From Bermanella sp040371755 (GTDB lineage Bacteria > Pseudomonadota > Gammaproteobacteria > Pseudomonadales > Oceanobacteraceae): a stretch of 64,000 bases of DNA. Position 1 is the stretch's first letter, and every line of letters begins with the position of its first letter. The notes beneath the pieces are model-generated. The model was not told the DNA's origin and made no database searches. It was given only the letters and a program-made list of their open reading frames with translations. The DNA is taken from positions 62,001 to 126,000 of the forward strand of contig NZ_BAABWE010000011.1 of the NCBI RefSeq assembly GCF_040371755.1. Direction: 5' to 3'. Positions 24,910 through 32,826 of this stretch are shown here, piece by piece. The translations under genes and the position numbers were made by a program.

Positions 24910-25533
24910 TCAGTAACGATAAGCATAATTAAAGTTATAAAAATTAATCCCATTATTAGGCAATTTAATACTATTATTTGAGAAGTGTTGCAGCTGAAGA
25001 GACCAACTTGATTTCGGCGTAATATACCCACCAAAAGATAATGAATCGGTAAATTGGAAATTCGTACTAAAACGTTTGTCATTAATGCCCGAGCGAGACA
25101 AAACCGATAAACCAACAGAGGTTTCTAAATAGCTTAACCAATTCGAATAGGACCAATTAAAACGAAACACAGGGACAAATTCTACCGCATTCACCACACC
25201 TTCTTGGCCATCTATATCCAAACTTTGCCAATAGCTATAACCCAATAAATAATAATGGGTAACTTCTGCGCCAAATAAATCAAAAGATAAGTCATCTTTA
25301 TGCCACTTAAAGCCAAACTTTACCGCACCAACATCCTCATCTTCCGACATCATTATTGACGCATTGTATTCGTCAGCACCTAATGGGTTCATCGCCAAGG
25401 ATAAAAATAAACTGGAAAACAAAGCGGTACGCCAGCCCCAAGTCTCCGTGTCTTCCTCCGTCAGCTCTTCCGCTACAGCATAAGCCCATTGGGGAGATGA
25501 TAAACACAAAACTAAAACTAACGTACGAAACAT
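24910..25533 (-). CDS. PagL-like lipid A deacylase-fold outer-membrane protein
   Basis: About 207 residues from the ATG at 25533 (GGAAAA upstream; a GTG at 25545 is less likely). Signal peptide LVLVLCLSSPQWAYA. The C-terminus LQLQHFSNNSIKLPNNG is the conserved end of the PagL/acyloxyacyl-hydrolase family and the protein ends YAYRY, an outer-membrane barrel signature. PagL uses a His-Ser-Glu triad; His and Ser are present (HFS), while the residue 14 positions after the His is Asn rather than Glu. It may have altered or no deacylase activity. It stands alone. Confidence 0.65.
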   Translation of the reverse strand: MFRTLVLVLCLSSPQWAYAVAEELTEEDTETWGWRTALFSSLFLSLAMNPLGADEYNASIMMSEDEDVGAVKFGFKWHKDDLSFDLFGAEVTHYYLLGYSYWQSLDIDGQEGVVNAVEFVPVFRFNWSYSNWLSYLETSVGLSVLSRSGINDKRFSTNFQFTDSLSFGGYITPKSSWSLQLQHFSNNSIKLPNNGINFYNFNYAYRY

Positions 25534-25743
25534 GCCGTTTTCCACTTAATTTAATTATATGGATATAATAGAAGCAATCTATAGACCAAAAAACTAACTA
25601 AGAGTTCCACCGAAAGAATTTGACTTAACTAGTCTAAAAACTGCAATAAAGTAATCCGATATTTTTTACAGACTGTTTAAAAAAGATTAATACAATAACA
25701 GTTAAGGCTAGATTAGTGGAATTTAAAATATAAGAGACAAAGA

Positions 25744-25770
25744 ATTGCCCTTAAAGAATTTAAGGGCAAT
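25744..25770 (-). terminator. Terminator of mqo
   Basis: Perfect 12-base stem ATTGCCCTTAAA (25744-25755) and TTTAAGGGCAAT (25759-25770) with a GAA/TTC loop, starting 7 bases after the mqo stop on the minus strand and followed there by a T-rich tract. Confidence 0.85.
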
Positions 25771-25776
25771 ATAGAT

Positions 25777-27267
25777 TTAAGGATTTAAATTTAAGGTAGA
25801 TAATGTTTGTTCACGTACACGCTTAAGTAATTCAGCGTCATCAATCAATGATTCGCCATAAGATGGAATCATTGTTTTCAATTTTTCTTTCCAGCCATCG
25901 CTTTCTAAACGACTTGCAAAACAACGCTCGATCACATTAATCATAGCGTGAACTGCGGTAGAAGCACCTGGTGAAGCACCTAATAGAGATGCGATAGAGC
26001 CATCTGCAGCGGCCACAATCTCTGTACCGAATTCTAGTTTGCCATCGCCATTTTTATCTTTCTTGATAATTTGAACACGCTGACCGGCATCTGCTAGCCG
26101 CCAATTGCCGTCTTTTGCCTGTGGGAAGTAATCCCTAAGTGAACTCATACGCGAACGATTTGATTGAAATACTTCACCGATTAAATATTTTGTTAAATCC
26201 ATGTTATTAATACCAACAGACATCATGGGCATTAAATTATTCCCACGAATGGAGCTAGGCAAGTCAAACATAGATCCCTTCTTCAAAAATTTCGTGGTAA
26301 ACCCCGCAAACGGCCCAAATAATAATGCTTTTTTACCATTGATAACACGGGTATCTAAATGAGGCACTGACATAGGTGGCGCACCTATGGCTGCTTTACC
26401 ATACACTTTAGCATGGTGCTGATCCGCCACTTGGGTGTCTTCACATACTAACCACTGGCCACTAACTGGAAAACCACCATAGCCATCGCTTTCAGGTATT
26501 TCAGATTTTTGTAATAGCGGTAAAGCACCACCACCAGCACCAAGAAATACAAATTTAGAACGAATACGTGTTTTACCGCTAGTATCTCGGTTTTCTAATT
26601 GAACCGACCAGCCACCTTCGCTTGAGCGTTGTAAGTCATCTACGTCGTAATTTAAGATCAACTCAAAATCTTCTTGCTCGACTAAGTGGGCCATCATGTA
26701 ACGCGCAAGTGAACCAAAGTCCACGTCTGAGCCTCTTGCCATATACGTGGCAGCCACAGGCTCTTTTGGATCACGCTCACGCATAACAAGTGGCATCCAC
26801 TTGCTCAGAACTTCGCGATCTTCCGAGTATTCCATACCAGAAAACAAATGATGCTGACTCATTAACTCGTAACGTTTTTTCAAAAACGCCACGTTTTTCT
26901 CGCCCCAAACAAAACTTAAATGCGGGGTACGGTTAATGAATTCTTTTGGGTTGGGTAATACAGCGCTATTAACTAGATAGCTCCAAAATTGAAGGGATAA
27001 TTCGAATGAAGAGTTGATGGTTAATGCTTTAGATATATCCACATTGCCTTGGCTATCTTCTGGGGTATAGTTCAATTCACAGTAAGCAGCATGGCCAGTA
27101 CCAGCATTATTCCAACCATCTGTGCTTTCTTTAGCAACACTTTTTAAACGCTCAACAACACATATTTTTAAACTAGGGTCTAATTGTTTTAATAACATGG
27201 CAAGGGTGCTGCTCATTGCACCTGCACCAACAAGTAAGACGTCTACAGTTTTGACTTTGGCTGTCAT
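25777..27267 (-). CDS. mqo: Malate:quinone oxidoreductase
   Basis: About 496 residues from the ATG at 27267 (AAGAG nine bases upstream); a GTG three codons earlier is possible. Membrane-associated FAD enzyme oxidising malate to oxaloacetate and reducing quinone, in place of or beside NAD-malate dehydrogenase. Motifs: VLLVGAGAMSSTLAMLLK for FAD, STDGWNNAGTGHAAYCELN, and a C-terminal LGASPGASTAVHAM. Its leader is about 130 bases with a TATAAT near 27405 on the minus strand and a 9-base hairpin at 27327-27347. Confidence 0.95.
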   Translation of the reverse strand: MTAKVKTVDVLLVGAGAMSSTLAMLLKQLDPSLKICVVERLKSVAKESTDGWNNAGTGHAAYCELNYTPEDSQGNVDISKALTINSSFELSLQFWSYLVNSAVLPNPKEFINRTPHLSFVWGEKNVAFLKKRYELMSQHHLFSGMEYSEDREVLSKWMPLVMRERDPKEPVAATYMARGSDVDFGSLARYMMAHLVEQEDFELILNYDVDDLQRSSEGGWSVQLENRDTSGKTRIRSKFVFLGAGGGALPLLQKSEIPESDGYGGFPVSGQWLVCEDTQVADQHHAKVYGKAAIGAPPMSVPHLDTRVINGKKALLFGPFAGFTTKFLKKGSMFDLPSSIRGNNLMPMMSVGINNMDLTKYLIGEVFQSNRSRMSSLRDYFPQAKDGNWRLADAGQRVQIIKKDKNGDGKLEFGTEIVAAADGSIASLLGASPGASTAVHAMINVIERCFASRLESDGWKEKLKTMIPSYGESLIDDAELLKRVREQTLSTLNLNP

Positions 27268-27326
27268 GGTTTCCACGCTCTTAATTAAATGAAAACGGAC
27301 CCGCTACCTGTATTGCTTGTCACGCG

Positions 27327-27347
27327 CTTACTTTTTGTAAAAGTAAG
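27327..27347 (-). promoter_or_regulatory. Hairpin in the mqo 5' leader
   Basis: Perfect nine-base stem CTTACTTTT (27327-27335) / AAAAGTAAG (27339-27347) with a three-base loop, between the putative TATAAT promoter element and the mqo start. It lacks the following T-run of a terminator on the minus strand. It may affect stability or translation of the mqo message. Confidence 0.4.
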
Positions 27348-27512
27348 AGGTAGGGTCGCTATATCGTTTTTTGACGACATTGCAAAAATGGGGGGCACAT
27401 TATAGCAAAATCAATAAAAAGATCGTGCCCTTTTTATTGGCAATTATGCATCACGCCTATGCATTGACTATTTTTTACACTAGCAATTGCACAATGTTAG
27501 TACATAAGTTAA

Positions 27513-28586
27513 TTAACTGCCTAAGTAATGGCGATTCACTCGATTAGTTAATTGGCAAAATAATTCATATGCAATGGTACCGCAGTGTTCAGCTACCACA
27601 TCCGCACTTAGCCCTATCCCCCAAAGGGTGGCTCTATCACCTAGTTGAATATCTGACCCTGTCACATCAACCGTGATCATATCCATAGAAACCCGACCCG
27701 CTAACGGCCAGCTCTTACCTTTGATCAAGACGGGAGTACCATTTTTGGCGCTACGAGGATAACCATCACCATAGCCAATAGCGACAACCGCAATAAGACT
27801 ATCTTGCTGAGCAATAAAGCCCTGCCCATAACCCACACTTTCCCCTGCCTTGATTTGATGAATCGCGATCACTTCACTTTGCAAAGTCATAACAGGCTGT
27901 AAATCTAAATCTGGACCATATTGGCCCAACAATGGGCTAGCCCCATAAAGCATAATTCCAGGGCGAATTAATTGATGATGACATTGGGGCAAGCTAAAGA
28001 TAGCCGCACTATTAGAAAGACTCATGGGTAGCCCCATGGCCATCAAACCATCCATGTTTTGAATTTGCTCAGCTGTAAACACATGATTCGGATCATCCGC
28101 ACAAGCAAAGTGGCTCATTAGCTGAATATCATTAACCACCCTTAGTTTATGTAATTGGCTAATAATACTGGGGACTAATTGAGGAGAAAACCCCAAGCGA
28201 TGCATACCACTGTCGACTTTAACATGAAGATGTAGATCACCTTCATCAAGCTGAGACAACCATTGAATTTGTTGTTCATTATGAATCGCGATTTGTAGGT
28301 CTAAATCCAGCGCGCTTTGGCACTCATCTGGCCCCATTGGCCCTTCTAACACGAGAATAGGTAATAACACCCCCATTTCTCGCAATAACACGGCTTCATC
28401 AACACACGCCACGGCAAATCCATCCACCACAGATACCAGACTATTAGCCACCTGAGTTAAACCATGACCATACGCATTGGCTTTAATCACCGCATACGCC
28501 AAGCTATCAGGGGCCAAAGACTTAGCTTTTTGATAGTTTTCTTTTAACGCGTGTAGATCAATGAGTACTTGAGTGGCTCTTGCCAT
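27513..28586 (-). CDS. alr: Alanine racemase
   Basis: 357 residues, normal length. PLP enzyme making D-alanine for peptidoglycan. The PLP lysine is in YAVIKANAYGHG near the N-terminus, the second catalytic base is in the RVSMDMITVD region and VGYGQGF and GYGDGYPR are conserved. Divergent from the DnaT-repeat gene. Confidence 0.95.
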   Translation of the reverse strand: MARATQVLIDLHALKENYQKAKSLAPDSLAYAVIKANAYGHGLTQVANSLVSVVDGFAVACVDEAVLLREMGVLLPILVLEGPMGPDECQSALDLDLQIAIHNEQQIQWLSQLDEGDLHLHVKVDSGMHRLGFSPQLVPSIISQLHKLRVVNDIQLMSHFACADDPNHVFTAEQIQNMDGLMAMGLPMSLSNSAAIFSLPQCHHQLIRPGIMLYGASPLLGQYGPDLDLQPVMTLQSEVIAIHQIKAGESVGYGQGFIAQQDSLIAVVAIGYGDGYPRSAKNGTPVLIKGKSWPLAGRVSMDMITVDVTGSDIQLGDRATLWGIGLSADVVAEHCGTIAYELFCQLTNRVNRHYLGS

Positions 28587-28650
28587 ACTGCCTGCCAGAT
28601 AAATATGCGCTATACTCGCGCATTGAAAATAATAGTGATGAGCTCGTGAT

Positions 28651-28709
28651 ACATAGAGTATAACGAATACATCCGCCGCCGTGAGGCTAACTCGCTTTTT
28701 ACTCTATGT
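28651..28709 (+). promoter_or_regulatory. Long hairpin in the leader of the DnaT-repeat gene
   Basis: Perfect ten-base arms ACATAGAGTA (28651-28660) and TACTCTATGT (28700-28709) enclose 39 bases that can form an inner five-pair hairpin (GTGAG / CTCGC, one G-U). The structure is about 100 bases upstream of the favoured start codon. No T-run follows, so it is not a plain terminator. Confidence 0.4.
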
Positions 28710-28812
28710 GCTCAGTTAGTCCTAGGTCAATACATACAAATGCTTTAGCCTAGTAACGCGCCCTGCAAGTTCCCCGGCATTGTACCGTTTTTTAGATGAA
28801 TACGTAGTAAAT

Positions 28813-29907
28813 ATGGGTCATAGTTTAATTCCAGAACGCATGCTAGTGGTTTCCCCTAGCCTAGCGGCCACCATTGGCCTTGAAGAAGCCATTGTGCTTC
28901 AAGCCCTTAATGATGGCGCACAACCCCATGATGCTGATTGGCAGTTCATCAATAAATCTACCCTGCGTAACTGGTTACCCTTTTGGGACGATAACCAAAT
29001 TAAGCGCATATTAAAGAATTTAAGCGATAAAGGTGTGGTGCATTACAACAGCCCCCCATTTGGTCAAAGCGAGCAGCTATTTTACAGCTTTCAGGCTAAG
29101 GCTCCTGCCAGTAGCCAGCAAAGCAAAACTCAACAAGCCTATAAAGAATCACAACAGCAATATAAAAATGTGATTCCAGCTAATTGGCAACCAGATACGG
29201 AAACCCTGCGCTACATCAGTGAAACCCTAGGCATTGCCAAACGTTATACACAAGCACAGGTGAAAGAGTTTGTTTACCACCACCAAAGCCAAGGGACACT
29301 AGCCGCCAGCTGGTCCACCATGTTTATTCGTTGGGTCAATAAACGCAATAAAGAAGATCAAAGCCACCCAGCGGTATTTCAAGGGGATGCTAACCGTAAG
29401 CAGCAAATGAGCCACGAATGGCAGCCTGAACCCACTACTTTGGATATTTTACATAAAGCCGGTGTTGACCCCAGCTTTATCCAAGACTGCATCAGTGAGT
29501 TTATTTTATATTACAAAGAAAAGGGCGAGGCCCACGATACTTGGAATACCAAATTTGTTGCTTGGGTTCGTCGTCAATGGGCACGCTTTAGTGCCAGTCT
29601 GGCCCACCCAAGTGATCCTATACCAATGAAAGATGGCTGGATGCCCTCAGAGGATGTATTTGAGATACTGGCCATGGCCAATATTGATCGAACATTTGCC
29701 CAAAGCATCGTACCGGAATTTGTTTTATACTGGCGCGATAGCAATCAGTTGCATACCTCATGGAACAGCAAATTTTTACAACACGCCAAACACTTATGGA
29801 GCAAGCGCTTAAATGGTCAGCAAGGTAACGGAGCAACTTCTCAACGAGATTACATTGCAAGTACAACCCTTGAAGAGCGACTCAGCGACACCAGCTGGGC
29901 AAACTGA
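28813..29907 (+). CDS. DnaT-domain protein with three tandem DnaT repeats
   Basis: 364 residues from the ATG at 28813; the frame is open from a TTG at 28780, and both starts have weak ribosome sites. After an N-terminal winged-helix-like part (LNDGAQPHDADWQFINKSTL, then RILKNLSDKGVV) come three copies of the DnaT C-terminal fold, each starting W-x-P and ending with W-x3-F or KF: near WQPDTETLRYI..SWSTMFIRWV, WQPEPTTLDIL..TWNTKFVAWV and WMPSEDVFEIL..SWNSKFLQHA. E. coli DnaT has one such domain and helps load DnaB at PriA/PriB forks. The 3' end overlaps the lambda-P-like gene by 95 bases, strongly suggesting that the pair works together in helicase loading. Confidence 0.75.
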   Translation: MGHSLIPERMLVVSPSLAATIGLEEAIVLQALNDGAQPHDADWQFINKSTLRNWLPFWDDNQIKRILKNLSDKGVVHYNSPPFGQSEQLFYSFQAKAPASSQQSKTQQAYKESQQQYKNVIPANWQPDTETLRYISETLGIAKRYTQAQVKEFVYHHQSQGTLAASWSTMFIRWVNKRNKEDQSHPAVFQGDANRKQQMSHEWQPEPTTLDILHKAGVDPSFIQDCISEFILYYKEKGEAHDTWNTKFVAWVRRQWARFSASLAHPSDPIPMKDGWMPSEDVFEILAMANIDRTFAQSIVPEFVLYWRDSNQLHTSWNSKFLQHAKHLWSKRLNGQQGNGATSQRDYIASTTLEERLSDTSWAN

Positions 29908-30481
29908 AACTCAGTTCAGTCCACAGCTAATTAGTGCCGTAAATGGGGTATTTGAGGTATTGGCGGCCGGTTACGGTAATCAGTACCATGCAGCCTACCC
30001 AAATGCCGAGCAATCCAGTTTAGCTAAACGTCTATGGGCTAAACACTTAAGCCACTATCCCGCAAATTTGGTCATGAAAGTCGCCGACGACATCATCGCC
30101 CAAGAAACTTTTTTACCTTCTATTGCTAAATTCAAAGAGTATTGCGATAACGCCTACGATGTATTTGGCCTGCCTAATGTGAACAGTGCTTATATTGAAG
30201 CTTGCCGTGCATCTCAACCTAAAAAAGGTTTTAATTGGAGCCATCCGGCAGTGTACTTTGCAGGCTTAGCAACGGATTGGTTCTTTTTATCTAGCGAGTC
30301 TCGTGATCAGGTTTTTCCTGTATTTAAACGTAATTACGAGATGCTGTGCGAGCGTGTCATCAAAGGCGAAACATTAGAAATACCACTGGAAAAAGCCTTG
30401 CCTGAAACCATCAGTAAGCCTTTAACAAAACAAGAGAATCAAGACCATTTGAAATCGTTACGGGCATCGTTAAAGCTTTAA
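29813..30481 (+). CDS. Phage lambda P-type replicative helicase loader
   Basis: 222 residues in the +1 frame relative to the overlapping DnaT-repeat gene. It shares the pattern of the replication protein P family: ISAVNGVFEVLAAG, FLPSIAKFKEYCDNAY, GLPNVNSAYIEAC, HPAVYFAGLATDWFF and a C-terminal IPLEKALPETISKPL. Lambda P brings host DnaB to the origin complex. No phage structural, integrase or repressor gene is near; the surroundings (alr, rlmB, rnr) are chromosomal, so this looks domesticated. GGAG lies 11 bases before the ATG. A DciA or DnaC homologue is not in the window. Confidence 0.75.
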   Translation: MVSKVTEQLLNEITLQVQPLKSDSATPAGQTETQFSPQLISAVNGVFEVLAAGYGNQYHAAYPNAEQSSLAKRLWAKHLSHYPANLVMKVADDIIAQETFLPSIAKFKEYCDNAYDVFGLPNVNSAYIEACRASQPKKGFNWSHPAVYFAGLATDWFFLSSESRDQVFPVFKRNYEMLCERVIKGETLEIPLEKALPETISKPLTKQENQDHLKSLRASLKL

Positions 30482-30486
30482 TGAGT

Positions 30487-31947
30487 TCAACTTTGCTTTA
30501 AATTGCCCAGTTTAATATTTACCCGAATGCCATGTGGTTGATTTTCTTCAAACCACCACTGACCACACCACTTGTTACATATTCGATTTACAATCGCCAT
30601 ACCCAAGCCAATGCCTTCGTTGCTTCGATCTAGCCCTTGTTCGTGCTGATTAAATAAACCGTCTTTAAAGTTTGATAATGTTGACGCTTCCATTCCCACA
30701 CCGGTATCAATAATATTAATCAATACATCACCGTCATCGGCTTCCTTTGCTTGAATAGTAACGCTCCCTTGAGCCGTAAATTTAATGCCATTTGAAATAA
30801 GTTGCCGCACCAGTACATTTAATCGTTTAGGGTCCCCATTAAGTATTAGGCTACTATCTACATCGAACTCTAGCGCCAAACCCTTTTCTTGTGCTTTAGG
30901 TTGTAGCTCTTTGTAAGCAGAAGAGAGTGCATCATGCACTGAAAACGTTTGCAGGCTTAACGGTTTACTGTCTAAATCTACATAATCAATTATGTCATTC
31001 AGAAGTACCAGCAAGCCTTGACCTGCTTGCTCAATACCATCAATCAATAATTTATCTTTATCAGCTAAATCCCGTGTTTTCAAAATAGCTGAAAAACCTA
31101 GCACACCGTTTAAAGGGGTACGTAACTCATGAGTCATTACATTTAAGAAGTCGGTTTTTGCTCGATTAGCCACTTCTGCATCATCGATTGCTTGCTGTAA
31201 CGCTTGAGTTCTTTGTGTGACTTTATCTTCTAGCGCACGATTGAATTCCTTCAATAAAATCATCGCTTGTTCGTTGTCTCCGAAATGCTCAACCAATTCA
31301 GTCAGTATTGCTTTTATACTTTGCCTAAGTGAGTTTATTTCATCTAATGCTCTCACATCATCAAGTACTTTAATGTCGGCTTTAGTAAATGACTTAATGT
31401 TAATTCTACTCACAATATTAGAAAGCGATTCAATGGGTTGAGTCACAATAAAATTCACAATTATGTACAACAAGCCAAGGGCTAAAAGTCCAATGAATGA
31501 AGTTAAACCAATCACCCGCAGAATCTCAGCCATGGCTTTTTCGTCAATAATTGACATATTCACCAGAACAACTAAATCGCCAACCTTATTATCGTTATAG
31601 ATTAATGGCCATGTGACCTCTTTATTATACTCAGATGTTGGCCCATTAATTCTCACCCACACTCCCACTTCTGAATTCTCTTGATCCAACAGCCAAGCAC
31701 CAGAAACAACATCATATGAGCGAAATGTTTTAAGAATTTCATTTGATAAATTTTCGTCAAATTGAAATAACGAGAAAGATAACGCAGGCTTTAAACTACT
31801 CACAAGGTGATCTAAGTCTTCAACGCCTTGTTTCCTAGCATTGGGGATATCAACCGACAGGCGATAAAGCCCATGGACTAGCTGAATCAATACCGTTGCA
31901 GCCACCATCAGAATGGCTAAACGCATGGATAACCCACGAAGCCTCAT
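30487..31947 (-). CDS. Orphan membrane sensor histidine kinase
   Basis: 486 residues. Two membrane helices (about 8-25 and 147-170) flank a periplasmic sensor of about 120 residues; then a HAMP-like linker, a HisKA domain with FLNVMTHELRTPLNGVLGF (phospho-His in the H-box) and an HATPase domain with N-box VLVRQLISNGIKF, DTGVGM and GIGLGMAIV. No response regulator gene is adjacent, so its partner is encoded elsewhere. The stimulus is unknown. It converges with the helicase-loader gene. Confidence 0.88.
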   Translation of the reverse strand: MRLRGLSMRLAILMVAATVLIQLVHGLYRLSVDIPNARKQGVEDLDHLVSSLKPALSFSLFQFDENLSNEILKTFRSYDVVSGAWLLDQENSEVGVWVRINGPTSEYNKEVTWPLIYNDNKVGDLVVLVNMSIIDEKAMAEILRVIGLTSFIGLLALGLLYIIVNFIVTQPIESLSNIVSRINIKSFTKADIKVLDDVRALDEINSLRQSIKAILTELVEHFGDNEQAMILLKEFNRALEDKVTQRTQALQQAIDDAEVANRAKTDFLNVMTHELRTPLNGVLGFSAILKTRDLADKDKLLIDGIEQAGQGLLVLLNDIIDYVDLDSKPLSLQTFSVHDALSSAYKELQPKAQEKGLALEFDVDSSLILNGDPKRLNVLVRQLISNGIKFTAQGSVTIQAKEADDGDVLINIIDTGVGMEASTLSNFKDGLFNQHEQGLDRSNEGIGLGMAIVNRICNKWCGQWWFEENQPHGIRVNIKLGNLKQS

Positions 31948-32078
31948 GTAAGGCTCTCACTTGGGTATAGACAAACACTACGATAATGGGAAGTGTGGCA
32001 CAAATGCAGGTCTCACTCTTAATCCAGACTATGTATTAAGAGTAGACAGATATTGCAGATTTGCAGGTTAAACTAGGG

Positions 32079-32813
32079 TTATAATCGCTGACGTAGGGCT
32101 TCAAATAAGCACACACCAGTGGCCACTGAAACATTCAAAGAGCTAACATCCCCTTGCATGGGAATATGTATTAAATGATCACAGGCTTCTCGGGTTAAAC
32201 GGCGTAAGCCCTTGCCCTCGGCCCCCATTACTATGGCAATAGGGCCTTTAAGATCGGTTTTAAACACAGATTCACTGGCCTCTCCGGCTGTGCCATATAA
32301 CCAAATACCGCGCTCTTGTAATTCTTTTAAAGCACGCGCTAAATTAGTCACTTGATAAAACGGCACTGTTTCAGCCGCACCACAAGCCACTTTACTCACC
32401 GTAGAGGTGATTCCCACGGCTTTATCCTTAGGTGCTATCACCGCATGGACGCCAGCTGCATCTGCAGTTCGCAAACATGCACCTAAGTTATGTGGGTCGG
32501 TAATGCTATCTAAAACCAACAAAAAGGCTGGTTCGTCTAAGGCATCCAATTGGCGCAATAATTCGTTTTCGCCTTTTACTTGTAACGGCTTTACACGCAA
32601 TGCGATGCCTTGGTGATTACCTTCCGCTTTTTCATCTAAAAAAGGCTTTTTAACCACTTGCACCGATATGCCGTTTTGCTTGGCTAAACTGAATAGTTCT
32701 TGCAGACGCTCGTCGTCACGACCTTGCTGTACATACATTTCACGCACACGCTCGCTGGAGCGTTTTAAAACATTACTAACGGCATGGATACCAAAAACAA
32801 TTTCATCACTCAT
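32079..32813 (-). CDS. rlmB: 23S rRNA (guanosine-2251-2'-O)-methyltransferase
   Basis: 244 residues of the SpoU/TrmH family. IFGIHAVSNVLK-type start (here FGIHAVSNVLKRS), then LDSITDPHNLGACLRTADA, IVMGAEGKGLRRL and IPMQGDVSSLNVSVATGV, the three SpoU motifs that form the knotted SAM site. Methylates the peptidyl-transferase loop of 23S rRNA. It follows rnr by 13 bases, the classical rnr-rlmB order. Confidence 0.95.
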   Translation of the reverse strand: MSDEIVFGIHAVSNVLKRSSERVREMYVQQGRDDERLQELFSLAKQNGISVQVVKKPFLDEKAEGNHQGIALRVKPLQVKGENELLRQLDALDEPAFLLVLDSITDPHNLGACLRTADAAGVHAVIAPKDKAVGITSTVSKVACGAAETVPFYQVTNLARALKELQERGIWLYGTAGEASESVFKTDLKGPIAIVMGAEGKGLRRLTREACDHLIHIPMQGDVSSLNVSVATGVCLFEALRQRL

Positions 32814-32826
32814 GTTGTACTAATCT

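Noticed and set aside
27393..27430. GGGCAC / GTGCCC stem followed by T on the plus strand
   Set aside because: There is no plus-strand gene ending nearby that it would serve, and the loop is 26 bases with the mqo -10 box inside.
32015..32043. ACTCTTAAT / ATTAAGAGT inverted repeat upstream of the histidine kinase
   Set aside because: AT-rich, no T tract and no promoter relationship; could be chance.
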